DNA of 38,473 nt from CAZCEC01 sp964497615 (GCA_964497615.1 CAZCEC010000064.1:1-38473); one strand, 5' to 3'; numbered from the stretch's first letter, positions 1-9,875 are shown. Made by a program: numbers and translations. The notes: generated by a model not told the origin, from the letters alone.

Positions 1-932
1 GCCGCCGCCGAGCCCATGCCCGGCAAATTGAAGATCGTCTCCGTGATCACCACCCCGTTCAGCAAACCCACAATCGTCAGCCCGCTCACCGTCGCCACCG
101 GAATCAAGGCGTTTGGCCGGGCGTGCTGGTTGATCACATCCCGCTCACGCACGCCCTTGGCGCGCGCCGTCGTCACATAGTCCTGCCGCAGCGACTCCAG
201 CATCGACGAGCGCGTGATCTTCAGCAGCAGCGCCCAGGAGATATATGACAGCGTGATGATCGGCAGCACCATGTGCCGCACCGCATCCACAAAGATGTCC
301 AGCCGCAGGTTTAGCAGCGCATCCAGCGTATTGAGTTGCGTGAACCGCGTGAAATCCGGCTGCAGCACCGCCTGGCCCGCCCAGTCCGACAGGCGCCCCG
401 GCGGAAACCATTTCGTCTGCGCGTAAAAGAACAGAATCATCAACAGCCCAAACACAAATGAGGGGAATGAATAACCGATGATGCTGAACACGCGCGCCGC
501 CTGGTCAATCGGTTTGTTGTGATTGACCGCCGCCTGGATGCCCAGCCACACCCCCACCCCGATGATGGGCACGATGCTCCACAAGGCCAGCTCCAGCGTC
601 GCCGGCAGCCGGTGCATCAGCAGGTCAATCACGTCCTGGTTGCCGGTGCGCGAGTAGCCAAACTGACCGCGCAGCACACCCCCCACGATTTCACCCGTCA
701 CGGTGTCCCGCCGGCCAATCAGCCAATTGATATATTGGATGTGCAGCGGATCATCCAGCCCATACCGCCGGATCACGGCCTCGAGCTGCGTGGTAGTGCG
801 TGGGATATCCCGGATATACAGCGCCGCTCGCTCCGCCGGGTCAAGCAACTGGAGCATCAAGAAGATCACTACCGTGACGCCAAAGACGGTGACCGGCAAC
901 AGCAGCAATCGGCGAATGATATAGGCGATCAT
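1..932 (-). CDS. Peptide/nickel ABC transporter permease (DppB/OppB type), 3' end cut by window
   Basis: Inner-membrane permease of a peptide-type ABC importer. The frame read from ATG at 932 gives about 310 residues without a stop and runs off the window edge. The N-terminus (MIAYIIRRLLLLPVTVFGVT) is the classic OppB start: a short arginine-containing segment then the first membrane helix. The conserved binding-protein-dependent permease loop appears late (TTARAKGVRERDVINQHARP, the EAA-type motif that contacts the ATPases), followed by helices. An AAGGGA ribosome site lies just upstream. It sits downstream of the SBP at 1121-3211 in the same orientation, with a 188-bp gap containing a hairpin, so it may be partly uncoupled from it. 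The partner permease (OppC) would lie outside the window. Confidence 0.9.
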   Translation of the reverse strand, partial: MIAYIIRRLLLLPVTVFGVTVVIFLMLQLLDPAERAALYIRDIPRTTTQLEAVIRRYGLDDPLHIQYINWLIGRRDTVTGEIVGGVLRGQFGYSRTGNQDVIDLLMHRLPATLELALWSIVPIIGVGVWLGIQAAVNHNKPIDQAARVFSIIGYSFPSFVFGLLMILFFYAQTKWFPPGRLSDWAGQAVLQPDFTRFTQLNTLDALLNLRLDIFVDAVRHMVLPIITLSYISWALLLKITRSSMLESLRQDYVTTARAKGVRERDVINQHARPNALIPVATVSGLTIVGLLNGVVITETIFNLPGMGSAA

Positions 933-1041
933 TGGCTATCCCTTGTGCTTCGCGGCGGGCTCTAGGGCGCACCCCCTGCTCGTCCCCTTAGTAGCGGCGG
1001 ACTCTATTCCGTCCATACCCCGGCACATCTCCCCCTGTAGC

Positions 1042-1060
1042 GGCGGGCTTCACGCCCGCC
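1042..1060. repeat. Short palindromic repeat, REP-like
   Basis: GGCGGGC-TTCAC-GCCCGCC is a 7-bp perfect hairpin preceded by GTAGC. A degenerate relative (GTAGCGGCGGACT...) lies at about 992. The same style of palindrome occurs at 10930-10948 and 37521-37534. All lie outside genes. Confidence 0.5.
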
Positions 1061-1071
1061 CCCCCTGCCCT

Positions 1072-1097
1072 GGGGCGAGGCCAGCCGGCCTCGCCCC
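1072..1097 (-). terminator. Strong GC hairpin after the SBP gene
   Basis: An 11-bp perfect stem (GGGGCGAGGCC / GGCCTCGCCCC) with a 4-nt loop lies 24 bp beyond the SBP stop on the minus strand. No U-tract follows, so it is not a canonical intrinsic terminator. It could attenuate between the SBP and permease genes or stabilise the 3' end of the SBP message. Confidence 0.35.
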
Positions 1098-1120
1098 AAG
1101 GGTCTAACTTCAGCCGTTAC

Positions 1121-3211
1121 CTAGTTACCAGCGCTGCCCCCGTTGAGGCCGAACTGATAGAAGGAGAAGCCGAAGTGGATCGGGTTGTAGTAGTAGTCCT
1201 CAACCCAGCGCTGCTCGTAGTGCGCGCCAGTGGGCTGAGCCAGGGTGACCGTCGGGATCTGGTCGTAGTACAGTTGCTGGAGGTCGAAGTAGATCGCCTC
1301 GCGCTCCGCCGGATCACTGGCCGCCACGCCCGCGTTCACCAGGGCGCCGAACTGGGCCACCAGGTCAGCGGGCATGTTCTGCCGGCCGGCGAAGGTGCCC
1401 ACGGTGAAGGGCTGCACCCAGTTGTGCGGGTCGTGGATGTCCTCGATCCAGCCGCTCACCGACAGCGGGAGCTGCCGGGCGCGGAAGGCGTTCAGGTAGG
1501 TCGGCCAGGGCAGACCCACGATCTCCACGTTGTACAGCGGGTTGATCGCCGCCAGCTCGGTCTGCAGGATGGCCGCCGCGGTCTGGCGTCCGGTGTTGCC
1601 GGTGTTGAACGTCGCCTGGAAGCGGAAGCCGATGTCCGGCAGCACGCCGCCCCACGCCTGGGCCAGTTCCTCGGCCGCCGCGTCGGGGTTGTACTCGTAC
1701 GTCGGGCCGTCGGGGTTGTAGCCCAGCATGTCCAGGATGATCGGGCCGTTGTTGCGCACGCCCTCGCCGTTCATGCCGTCGCGGATGTAGGTCTCGTAGT
1801 CGAAGATCTGCGCGAAGGCCTTGCGGACGTGGATGTCGCTGAAGAAGTCCGGCGGGATGCCGTTGCCGTCGAGCTGGCCGCTGCCGATGTAGTTGTTGTT
1901 GCCGTTCTCATCGGTCACGACATTGAAGTTCATGAACATGTCGGTGCGGCTGGTGCTGGGCAGCCCCGCGAACTTGCGGAACGGCGCATCCGGGTGCTCG
2001 GGATCAGGCGTGCATTCGTCAGTCACGTAGTCGCAGTGCTCGCCCACGAACTCATCCGCTTGCGGGCGGTCGGCGGCATTGACCGTGAAGAAGTCGGCAT
2101 CGCCGGCCTGGGCCGCCGCGAAGCGCGTGCCCCACTCGTTCACGATGCGCACGATGACGGTCTGGATGCGGGCGGGGCCGCTCGGGCCGCCTTCCCACAT
2201 CGGATTGTCGGCCGCGCGCCAGTAGTTCGGGTAGGCCACCAGCACATACTCCTCACCGGGGGTCCAGTGATCGAGCATGTACGGGCCGGTGCCGTTGATC
2301 ACGCGCGACAGCTCGTCGTTCTCGGAGCCGGGGGCGTAGAAGTTCTGCCAGGTGGCGCAGTCGCCGTCCCAGGCGCCTTGCTCAGCCGCCCATTCCATGT
2401 CGAAGACGGCGCCCCAGGTCTGGGCCAGGGTGGCCAGGAAGGGGCCCCACGGGATCGCCAGGTTGAACGTCACGGTGCCCGCGGCGTCGTCGGCCACGAT
2501 AGCGCTCTTGACCAGCTCGCACTGCGCCACCAACTGCTCAGGGGTCGCGCCGGCGATCAGGGCCTCGCGGTCGCCCGCCAGGTTGCCCTCGGGGTCAATC
2601 CCCTCCGAGATGTCATACACGCTGTTGTAGCCCAGGATCGGCTCCAGCAGCAGCCACTGCGGCCCGTTCGGGTCCGACTGCAGCAGCCCGCGCTGGAAGG
2701 TGTAGGCCACGTCGCTGGGGGTCAGGGTGCCGCCGTTGTGGAACGTGACGCCTTCGCGGATGTTGAAGACGTAGGTCAGGCCATCCGCGGAGATGCCGCC
2801 ATTCTCCAGGCTGGGCACTTCCTCGGCCAGGATCGGCACGTAGCTCGTCGGGTCCTTGTAGTTGTACCAGATGAGGGGCTCCATCACGTTCTGGATCAGT
2901 TGGCCGCTGGCCGTGTCATACGCCAGGTTCGGGTCCATCGTGTCGATGTCGCCGAAGGTCAACTCGGTGAACGTGGTCGGGTCGTCGGTCGTATAGCTCA
3001 TCTCCGGCACGGCCGTCGCCGGCGCGGGCGTGGCCGTGATGACCACTTCCTGCACCACCGGCGTCCCCTCGATCGTCACGATCTGGGTCTGGACGATCAC
3101 CTGCGCCGTCGGGGCGGTGGTCGCCACTTGCTGCGGCGTGCACGCCCCCAGCGCCAGGCTCGCGATAACCAGCAAGCCCAACGCCATTGCCACACGTTTG
3201 TGGTTAATCAT
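1121..3211 (-). CDS. Peptide ABC transporter substrate-binding lipoprotein (SBP_bac_5 family)
   Basis: Extracytoplasmic solute receptor of a peptide/nickel-type importer, 696 aa. A lipoprotein signal peptide ends in LALGAC with the lipidated Cys at residue 24. A Thr/Val-rich linker follows, then the family 5 fold: GDIDTMDPNLAYDTASGQL, VPSLENGGISADGLTYVFNI, and REGVTFHNGGTLTPSDVAYT, the standard hallmark of DppA/OppA proteins. The ATG at 3211 is chosen because AGGAGGAG lies directly upstream. Length is on the long side for the family. Downstream is the permease; 293 bp upstream are the two ATPases. A second SBP of the same family lies at 5665-7608, so the locus has two receptors. Confidence 0.93.
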   Translation of the reverse strand: MINHKRVAMALGLLVIASLALGACTPQQVATTAPTAQVIVQTQIVTIEGTPVVQEVVITATPAPATAVPEMSYTTDDPTTFTELTFGDIDTMDPNLAYDTASGQLIQNVMEPLIWYNYKDPTSYVPILAEEVPSLENGGISADGLTYVFNIREGVTFHNGGTLTPSDVAYTFQRGLLQSDPNGPQWLLLEPILGYNSVYDISEGIDPEGNLAGDREALIAGATPEQLVAQCELVKSAIVADDAAGTVTFNLAIPWGPFLATLAQTWGAVFDMEWAAEQGAWDGDCATWQNFYAPGSENDELSRVINGTGPYMLDHWTPGEEYVLVAYPNYWRAADNPMWEGGPSGPARIQTVIVRIVNEWGTRFAAAQAGDADFFTVNAADRPQADEFVGEHCDYVTDECTPDPEHPDAPFRKFAGLPSTSRTDMFMNFNVVTDENGNNNYIGSGQLDGNGIPPDFFSDIHVRKAFAQIFDYETYIRDGMNGEGVRNNGPIILDMLGYNPDGPTYEYNPDAAAEELAQAWGGVLPDIGFRFQATFNTGNTGRQTAAAILQTELAAINPLYNVEIVGLPWPTYLNAFRARQLPLSVSGWIEDIHDPHNWVQPFTVGTFAGRQNMPADLVAQFGALVNAGVAASDPAEREAIYFDLQQLYYDQIPTVTLAQPTGAHYEQRWVEDYYYNPIHFGFSFYQFGLNGGSAGN

Positions 3212-3306
3212 TTACTCTCCTCCTAGCACAAAGTCGATCTAATCGGTTTTGTGGAACGCTGCGATCCCTGGCAGGACCGCGGGGTGTCTCGTATCGGTAT
3301 GCGCCT

Positions 3307-3318
3307 CACCTCCTTTCA
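3307..3318 (-). promoter_or_regulatory. Perfect Shine-Dalgarno-like sequence without an obvious start codon
   Basis: On the minus strand, AAAGGAGGTGA lies about 95 bp before the SBP start, but no ATG, GTG or TTG follows at usable spacing. Either a short leader gene has been lost or this is a decoy or leader element. The real SBP ribosome site is AGGAGGAG next to 3211. Confidence 0.25.
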
Positions 3319-3433
3319 ATCTCAACTAAACTTAACGCCTGACTGTCACAGGCGCATGTTCAGCGCCGGGCAGCACCTGGCCCGAAACCTTGTGTGTGTC
3401 GTGGCGAAGCGGCGAGCGCCCTGGCAGGCGCGG

Positions 3434-3458
3434 GGCCAAAGCACAGTGCGCTTTGGCC
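3434..3458 (-). terminator. Hairpin downstream of the OppF gene
   Basis: GGCCAAAGC / GCTTTGGCC forms a 9-bp stem with a 7-nt loop, 46 bp past the OppF stop. There is no U-run after it, so termination is unproven. Confidence 0.3.
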
Positions 3459-3504
3459 GGGCGTCTGGGGTGCAGGCCGGTCCTTGGCCGCCCCAACGCC
3501 GCGA

Positions 3505-4510
<1,006 letters not shown>

Positions 4511-4521
<11 letters not shown>

Positions 4522-5503
4522 AGCGCGGCTTCCCTTCGTCGATGTTCCACCAGCAGGCCGCATCGTGTCCCGGCCCAACCGACACCAGCGGCGGGTTCTC
4601 ATTGCACTGTTCAAACGCGTAGGGGCACCGGACGGCAAATGGGCAGCCCGTCGGCGGCCGCAGCATGTCCGGCGGCAACCCCTCGATGCTCACCAACCGC
4701 CGATCCGTTTCCGCATCCACCCGCGGCAGCGACCCGATCAGCCCGCGCGTATACGGGTGCTGCGGGTTGGCATACAACTCCTTCACCGCCGCCCGCTCCA
4801 CAATGAACCCCGCATACATCACCATCACCTTATGCGCGATCCCGGCCACAATCCCCAGGTCATGCGTAATCCAGATGATGGCCATGCCCAGTTCGTTGCG
4901 CAGCCGCTTCACTAGCTCCACAATCTGCGCCTGGATGGTCACGTCCAGCGCCGTCGTCGGCTCGTCCGCGATCAGCACCTGCGGCGTGCACGCCAGCGCC
5001 ATGGCAATCATCACCCGCTGGCGCATCCCGCCCGAGAACTGGTGGGGATAGTCCTCCAGCCGGTTCTCCGCGCTCGGGATGCCCACCATGCTCAGCAATT
5101 CCACCGCCCGGTGCCGCGCCTGGTCCTTCGTCATCCCCAGGTGAATCAGCATCGGCTCCATCATCTGCCGCCCGATCGTCAGCACCGGGTTCAGCGACGT
5201 CATCGGGTCCTGGAAGATCATCGCCATCTGCGCCCCGCGCACATGCCGAATCTCCTCCGCCGACAGCTTCAGCAGGTCCTTCCCCAGGAAGATCGCCTCC
5301 CCCTTTTCCACCTTGCCGGGCGGCTGTGGAATCAGCTTCATCAGCGTCAGCATCGTGACGCTCTTGCCCGAACCGCTCTCACCCACGATGGCCAGGGTCT
5401 CGCCTTCATCTAGCTCGAAGCTCACGCCGTTGACGGCATGCACCACCCCCTCCGGGGTATAGAAGCGGGTGACGAGGTCCTTGACCTCCAGGACAGTTGG
5501 CAT
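4511..5503 (-). CDS. Oligopeptide ABC transporter ATP-binding protein (OppD/DppD type)
   Basis: Second ATPase of the importer, 330 aa, normal family length. Walker A is GESGSGKSVT (41-50), then IFQDPMTSLNP for the Q-loop, signature FSGGM (156-160), Walker B VLIADEP (176-182) and the H-loop in WITHDLG. The C-terminal oligo_HPY extension has GCPFAVRCPYAFEQC, whose cysteines are typical of this subfamily. ATG 5503 is preceded by AGGAGG. The OppF gene follows with overlap. A plausible sigma-70 promoter at 5581-5610 suggests the two ATPases can be transcribed separately from the upstream SBP gene. Confidence 0.94.
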
Positions 5504-5580
5504 CTAGCGTGGGCCTCCTGGCGGCGTGCCTGGCAGCGCGCCTGCCCAAAGAGATTTCCGGCTCAGGGAAAAGTAGTCGA

Positions 5581-5610
5581 ACTTTACACCATTCCCCCGA
5601 CAATTGCCAA
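5581..5610 (-). promoter_or_regulatory. Candidate promoter for oppD-oppF
   Basis: On the minus strand TTGGCA (5605-5610), an 18-bp spacer and TAAAGT (5581-5586), ending about 78 bp before the OppD start, inside the 161-bp gap after the SBP gene. Inverted GCCAAG/CTTGGC arms (5606-5611, 5632-5637) lie around the -35. Motif match only. Confidence 0.4.
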
Positions 5611-5664
5611 GTGACAAACGGTAATTACAGCTTGGCCGATGGTAACACCCTTGCCCGCCCGGCC

Positions 5665-7608
5665 TCACGGCGCCCGGTCCAATACCTCAACATTCCACAA
5701 CACCGACCCCGCCGTCGGGTCCAGCCGGAACCCGCTCACCGCCGGCAGCGCCGCGGCCAGCTTCGGCCGGAAAAACAAGGGCAGCGACGGCAAATCCGCC
5801 GCGAAAACCGCCTGCGCCTGCGCGTGCGCGGCCCGCCGGGCGCCAGCGTCCAGCGCCGTCAGCGCAGTCTGGCACGCCGCGTCAAATTCCGGGTTGCTAT
5901 ATCCGGTGTTGTTCGTGCCGCCCGGGTTCTCGTCGTCGGGGATGGCGCTGGTGAGGTACAGGTCGCACGGCGGCGTGCTGCCCGTGCGCCACGGGAAGGC
6001 CCCCAGGTCGAACCGCCGCCCAAAGAGCGCTCCCTCCGGCCAGATGTCGTACAAGTCCTCCGTACTCTCAAAGACCGGCCCGGCCTCCAAGCCGCAGTTC
6101 GCCAGCAATTGCTCGCTGATCCCGTTCAGCAGCGCCTGCCGGAACTCGCTCTCCGCCGGCCCCGACACCAGGTTCACCGCCAGCCGCCGCTGCCCCCGCT
6201 CCCGCACCCCGTCGTCGTCCGCATCCAGCCACCCGGCCTGCTCCAACAGCGATTGGCCCTGCGCCGGGTCAAAAGCATATCGCGCCACCGCCTCGCCCCC
6301 AAACGCCGGATGGTCCGACGGCACATACGCCGCCGGCACTTCGGACAGACCGCTGAGCAAATCGTTGATCAGCTTCTGCCGGTCCAGGCAGTGCGCCGCC
6401 GCCTGCCGCACCCGCACATCCTGGAACACGTCATTCCCCGCCGCCCGCCGATAGTCCTCCGCCGGCAGAATGCCAAAGTCCAAATGCTCAAAAGCGCTGT
6501 CGGGCACCGCCTGCACCGTCAGCCAGCCGTTCGCCCGCGCCGACAGCAGTTCGCCGATGTTGCCGCTCAAGTCCACATCGTCCCCCGCCAGGTCGCACCC
6601 GCCCGTGCCCAGCTCATCCAGCACGCTGGCCGGCTCCAGCCCAAAGCGGAACGTGATCAAATCGAGATGCGGCAGCCCCTCGCTGGCGCGGAAGTAGTTG
6701 GGGTTGCGCACCAGGGTCAGGTGCCCGCCCTTCACCCAGCCCTCCGGCCCAATGACGAACGGCCCCCAGCCCAGCGGGCGCTCATTGACCGCCGGGTCCC
6801 TCAGCAGTTCCCCCGCCGACAGCCCGCCGTAGGCATGGCGCGGCAGCGGCGTCCAGAACCGCTCCGCATACCCGCTGTCCAGCCAGCCCGGCAGCCCCGT
6901 CCACCGCACGCGCCCCTCGTCCACCGCCGCATAGCTGGCCGTGCGGTCCACCACGAACCGGCTCACCGGCGTGTCCGGGTCGGCCGCCATCTCAAACGAG
7001 AACTGCGAGTCGTCGGCCGTCACCGGCTGCCCGTCGGACCAGTCCACGTCGTCCCGCAGTTGAAACTCGGCCCACACCTGCACCGTGCGCGCCGGCTGGT
7101 CCCCGCTATAGACGAACACGCTGTCGGGTGTCCCATCCGGCGCGGCCAGGGTCACGCCCTCGCCCAGCGGCACCACCGCCCCGGTCGCCGCGTCCACCAC
7201 CCGGTCGCCGGGCGCCACTTCCACTTCCACCATCCCGGCCGTCCCCGCCGCCACACTGGGCAGGCTCTCCAGAATCACCGGCTGGGCCTCATACCCCAGC
7301 GTGTCGATTGGCCCATCGAACAGCGCCTGGAAGATCCCCGCCCGCGCCCGCGTGTCGTCGCCGTACAGGTACAGCGAGGCCGGCTCCCCTGTCTGGCACA
7401 CCACCAACTCCACCGGCGTGGGCGTGGCGGTTGGCGAGGCCGTGGCGGTGGCCGTCGGCGGCCCAGGGGTTGCGGTGGGTCCGGGTGTGGGCGTGCCCCT
7501 CGTCGCCGTGGGCGTGGGCGGCGTGCCGCTGGGCGTGGGCGTTCCACAGGCGGCTAGAATGAGACAGAGATAGGAGAAATGAAGGATCAGCCGGGGGTAG
7601 TTACGCAT
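5665..7608 (-). CDS. Second peptide-type ABC substrate-binding lipoprotein (SBP_bac_5 family)
   Basis: Lipoprotein solute receptor, 647 aa. The signal peptide is short with lipobox LAAC, lipidated Cys at residue 21, then a Thr/Pro/Gly linker of about 50 residues. The mature part starts near VELVVCQTGEPASLYLYGDD and carries the family pattern: FQLRDDVDWSDGQPVTADD, GWGPFVIGPEGW and LTLVRNPNYF. It also has DVRVRQAAAHCLDRQKLIND. ATG 7608 gives the cleanest signal peptide; a GTG at 7629 in frame is possible. A -10-like TGTTATACT ends 11 nt before the ATG and there is no clear ribosome site. It precedes the ATPase genes and is divergent from the SBP at 1121-3211, so it likely binds a different ligand. 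Confidence 0.9.
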   Translation of the reverse strand: MRNYPRLILHFSYLCLILAACGTPTPSGTPPTPTATRGTPTPGPTATPGPPTATATASPTATPTPVELVVCQTGEPASLYLYGDDTRARAGIFQALFDGPIDTLGYEAQPVILESLPSVAAGTAGMVEVEVAPGDRVVDAATGAVVPLGEGVTLAAPDGTPDSVFVYSGDQPARTVQVWAEFQLRDDVDWSDGQPVTADDSQFSFEMAADPDTPVSRFVVDRTASYAAVDEGRVRWTGLPGWLDSGYAERFWTPLPRHAYGGLSAGELLRDPAVNERPLGWGPFVIGPEGWVKGGHLTLVRNPNYFRASEGLPHLDLITFRFGLEPASVLDELGTGGCDLAGDDVDLSGNIGELLSARANGWLTVQAVPDSAFEHLDFGILPAEDYRRAAGNDVFQDVRVRQAAAHCLDRQKLINDLLSGLSEVPAAYVPSDHPAFGGEAVARYAFDPAQGQSLLEQAGWLDADDDGVRERGQRRLAVNLVSGPAESEFRQALLNGISEQLLANCGLEAGPVFESTEDLYDIWPEGALFGRRFDLGAFPWRTGSTPPCDLYLTSAIPDDENPGGTNNTGYSNPEFDAACQTALTALDAGARRAAHAQAQAVFAADLPSLPLFFRPKLAAALPAVSGFRLDPTAGSVLWNVEVLDRAP

Positions 7609-7619
7609 GCGGGGCTGGC

Positions 7620-7628
7620 AGTATAACA
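7620..7628 (-). promoter_or_regulatory. Extended -10 element close to the SBP start
   Basis: Minus-strand TGT-TATACT ends 11 nt before ATG 7608, leaving almost no room for a leader. One of several such elements in this window. Confidence 0.4.
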
Positions 7629-7645
7629 CAGCGCCCCGCCCTCTT

Positions 7646-9076
7646 TCACTCGCGCAGCCACAGCCGCACGTGCGCCGGCTGCATCGTGTCGTCCACCACC
7701 TCGAGCAGTTGGTCGGTCAGCGCCCGCAGTTCCACCTCATCCCGCAGTTGGCCGCCAAAGGCCGCCAGGGTCCGGGCCGCGTCATACGCCCGCCGGTTGA
7801 ACCGCCGGTCGATGGCGGTCTGCACCCGCCGCCGCAGCGGCGCAAACAGCGCCGCAATCGCCAGGGTCGAGAGCACAATCGCCAGCGACGACGCCCCGCC
7901 CGCCACGCCGCGGAACACTCCCTCCAGCACCACCACCGCGCCGAAATACACCGCCGCCAGCAGCAGCGTCAGCACCGAGTACGTCAACGTCCGCCGGATC
8001 ACCAGGCTGATATCAAATAACCGGTAGCGCAGGACAGCCACCGATAGCGACAGCCCCATGATTATGAATCCCAGGCTGAACGTGTTGATGAACGGCGAAT
8101 CCGCCCATTCGCCCAGCGGCAGCAGGCTGGGAAGGAAAGTGGTGAGCGCCACTGCCAGTCCCGCGGCCACCCCGCCCACGCCCCACTGCATCTGCGCCCG
8201 GCTCACCGCATCGCGCATCGTGATGGCGCTGTGTGCCAGGCTGGCGATGGAAGCAATCAGAAGCACCATCATCATGGTGAACGCCAGCGGAACCATGTTG
8301 AACACGTACACGGCCAACAGCACGACAATGCTCAGGGTATAAGGCGCCACGGCCAGCCACGGGCGGCGCGCCACCGCTGCCTTGGGCCGCGGAAACACCA
8401 GGCTAAAGCTCAGCAGGGTGGGGCCGTATAGGCTCCCAATAATGGCATAGGAGAAAAAGCTCACGGGGAGCCTGATCTGCGGGTCAAACCACACCCCGAT
8501 ATCGGGGGGTAATATGCTGCTCAATCCCTGCACAAAGACCGCGCTGCTGAACATCAATAGCGCCCGCGCCGCTGGGGTGGCTGGCCGGTTAAAGAACGTA
8601 AACAGGCCCAGGGCAAAGAAGAGCACGGCGGCGCTAAAGCCGCTGGTGAGGGCCGCAACGCTCCCAAAGTTGTACCTCAGCACCCGCGCCAGGGTCCAAT
8701 GCGTCACCGGCACGTTCACGTCCAGCACCTGCTCGCCGCGCCGCACGGTATAGACCACACTCCCACCCGCCTCCCAGCCGGCTGGCAGCGGGAAGCCCGC
8801 ACAGGCCGGGTCAAAGGCCTCTCCATTGACCGCTATTACAACGTCCCCCGCCTGGAGACCCGACGGTGCCGCGGTCACATTGTCCAACAGCGTGAGTTCG
8901 CAGGCAACGTCCAAGCTCTCGGCTCGCCAGCCATCGGTGGGCAGGGTGAAACGGTAGGCGAGTTGCGCGGCGCACAGCACCACCAGCAGGCCAATGAAGC
9001 CCAGCAGCAGCCAGGCGCCGCGGTCGAAAGGCTCGCGGCCAGCCGCAGCGGCAATTCGATGGGAAGCAGAGTTCAT
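7646..9076 (-). CDS. PDZ-domain multi-pass membrane sensor, no kinase domain
   Basis: Integral membrane protein of 476 aa. After a short cytoplasmic start there is one helix (GAWLLLGFIGLLVVLCAAQL), then an extracytoplasmic PDZ-like segment (GLQAGDVVIAVNGEAFD). About eight further hydrophobic segments follow, and the C-terminal linker DRRFNRRAYDAARTLAAF...TMQPAHVRLWLRE. That linker is the one normally found just before the GAF or histidine-kinase part of Chloroflexota sensor kinases. Here the protein stops right after it, so no DHp or ATPase domain is present. ATG 9076 starts the protein just before the first helix. It lies between the dead ABC paralogue and an SBP gene, all on the same strand. 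A role in sensing is inference. Confidence 0.75.
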   Translation of the reverse strand: MNSASHRIAAAAGREPFDRGAWLLLGFIGLLVVLCAAQLAYRFTLPTDGWRAESLDVACELTLLDNVTAAPSGLQAGDVVIAVNGEAFDPACAGFPLPAGWEAGGSVVYTVRRGEQVLDVNVPVTHWTLARVLRYNFGSVAALTSGFSAAVLFFALGLFTFFNRPATPAARALLMFSSAVFVQGLSSILPPDIGVWFDPQIRLPVSFFSYAIIGSLYGPTLLSFSLVFPRPKAAVARRPWLAVAPYTLSIVVLLAVYVFNMVPLAFTMMMVLLIASIASLAHSAITMRDAVSRAQMQWGVGGVAAGLAVALTTFLPSLLPLGEWADSPFINTFSLGFIIMGLSLSVAVLRYRLFDISLVIRRTLTYSVLTLLLAAVYFGAVVVLEGVFRGVAGGASSLAIVLSTLAIAALFAPLRRRVQTAIDRRFNRRAYDAARTLAAFGGQLRDEVELRALTDQLLEVVDDTMQPAHVRLWLRE

Positions 9077-9155
9077 CTTAGCTTGAGCGTAGCATCGCGC
9101 CGTTACGGGGGCGTTACGGCGGGCGCGGGCACGCGCCAGTATACCAAACGGAGAG

Positions 9156-9860
9156 TCAGAGGACGCGCAGTTGGCCGTTGGGGTGCAGCCGCAATTGGCG
9201 CTGCCCAAATTCGCGCGCCAGAGCAGCTTCCGGAGTGAGGAGCAGGCAGGCCAGCCCGGCCCCCTGGCAATGCTCCTTCAGCCGGGCCAGCAAGGGGGCG
9301 GCGGCGGCCGGCTCCAGCCGCTGCGTCACCTGGTCCGCGATCAGCAGGCGCGGCTCCAGCAGGCAGGCGCGCGCCAGGGCCACGCGCTGGCACAGCGCCG
9401 CCGATAGCGCGCTGGCCGTGAATTGGAGCACATGCGGGTTGAGGCCCCAGGCCCGCGCAGCGGCCGCCACGCGCTCGCGGCGTTCGGCCGGCGTCCCCAG
9501 CCGGTGCACATTCAGCGGCTCCGCCAGCAGGTTAGCCACGGTCAGCCGCGGCGCCAGCGCGCGGCGCGCCTCGCCGCTCACGTATTGCAGGCGGCGCCGC
9601 AAGCCCCGCAGTTTGCCGCCTCCCGCGCGGGTCACGTCCTCGCCCTCGAACAGGATGCGTCCCGCCGCCGGCCGCTCCAGCAAGGCCAGGGTACGGGCCA
9701 GCGCGCCCCCCAGCTCGCCCGGCGGGGCCGCCACGGCCACGCATTCGCCGGGGGCCACCGCCAGGCTCAGGCCGTCAAACAACGCGCGGGCGGCCCCTGG
9801 CCGCCCCGCGCGTTCAACTTGTTTGAGATTGTGGACTTGCAGCAGGACTGATTCCGACAC
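9156..9860 (-). CDS. OppF-like ABC ATPase paralogue with all catalytic motifs lost
   Basis: 234-aa protein aligning with the core of peptide-importer ATPases, with the scaffold kept: GRILFEGEDVT, RLTVANLLAEPLNVHRLG, WGLNPHVLQF, RVALARACLLEPRLLIAD. Every catalytic motif is changed. The Walker A position (GESGCGKST in OppF) reads APPGELGGA, so the Lys is gone. The Q-loop FQDP reads SGEA. The signature SGGQR reads SAALC. Walker B DEPT reads DQVT, losing the catalytic Glu. The H-loop HD reads PE. The C-terminal oligopeptide-binding extension is absent. The reading frame is intact, so it looks like a maintained non-catalytic protein rather than a decayed gene. GTG start at 9860, 15 bp after the 103-aa gene in the sigma-factor operon. 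Function unknown. Confidence 0.8.
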   Translation of the reverse strand: MSESVLLQVHNLKQVERAGRPGAARALFDGLSLAVAPGECVAVAAPPGELGGALARTLALLERPAAGRILFEGEDVTRAGGGKLRGLRRRLQYVSGEARRALAPRLTVANLLAEPLNVHRLGTPAERRERVAAAARAWGLNPHVLQFTASALSAALCQRVALARACLLEPRLLIADQVTQRLEPAAAAPLLARLKEHCQGAGLACLLLTPEAALAREFGQRQLRLHPNGQLRVL

Positions 9861-9875
9861 GCCGGTTGGAGACGG

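Noticed and set aside
1175..3226. 683-codon open frame on the plus strand opposite the SBP gene
   Set aside because: Antisense shadow of a high-GC gene; rich in Val/Arg/His without domain logic, no ribosome site, while the minus-strand SBP has clear family motifs.
5497..7557. 686-codon plus-strand frame opposite the second SBP gene
   Set aside because: Arg/Pro/His-rich antisense shadow; the SBP frame has lipobox and family motifs.
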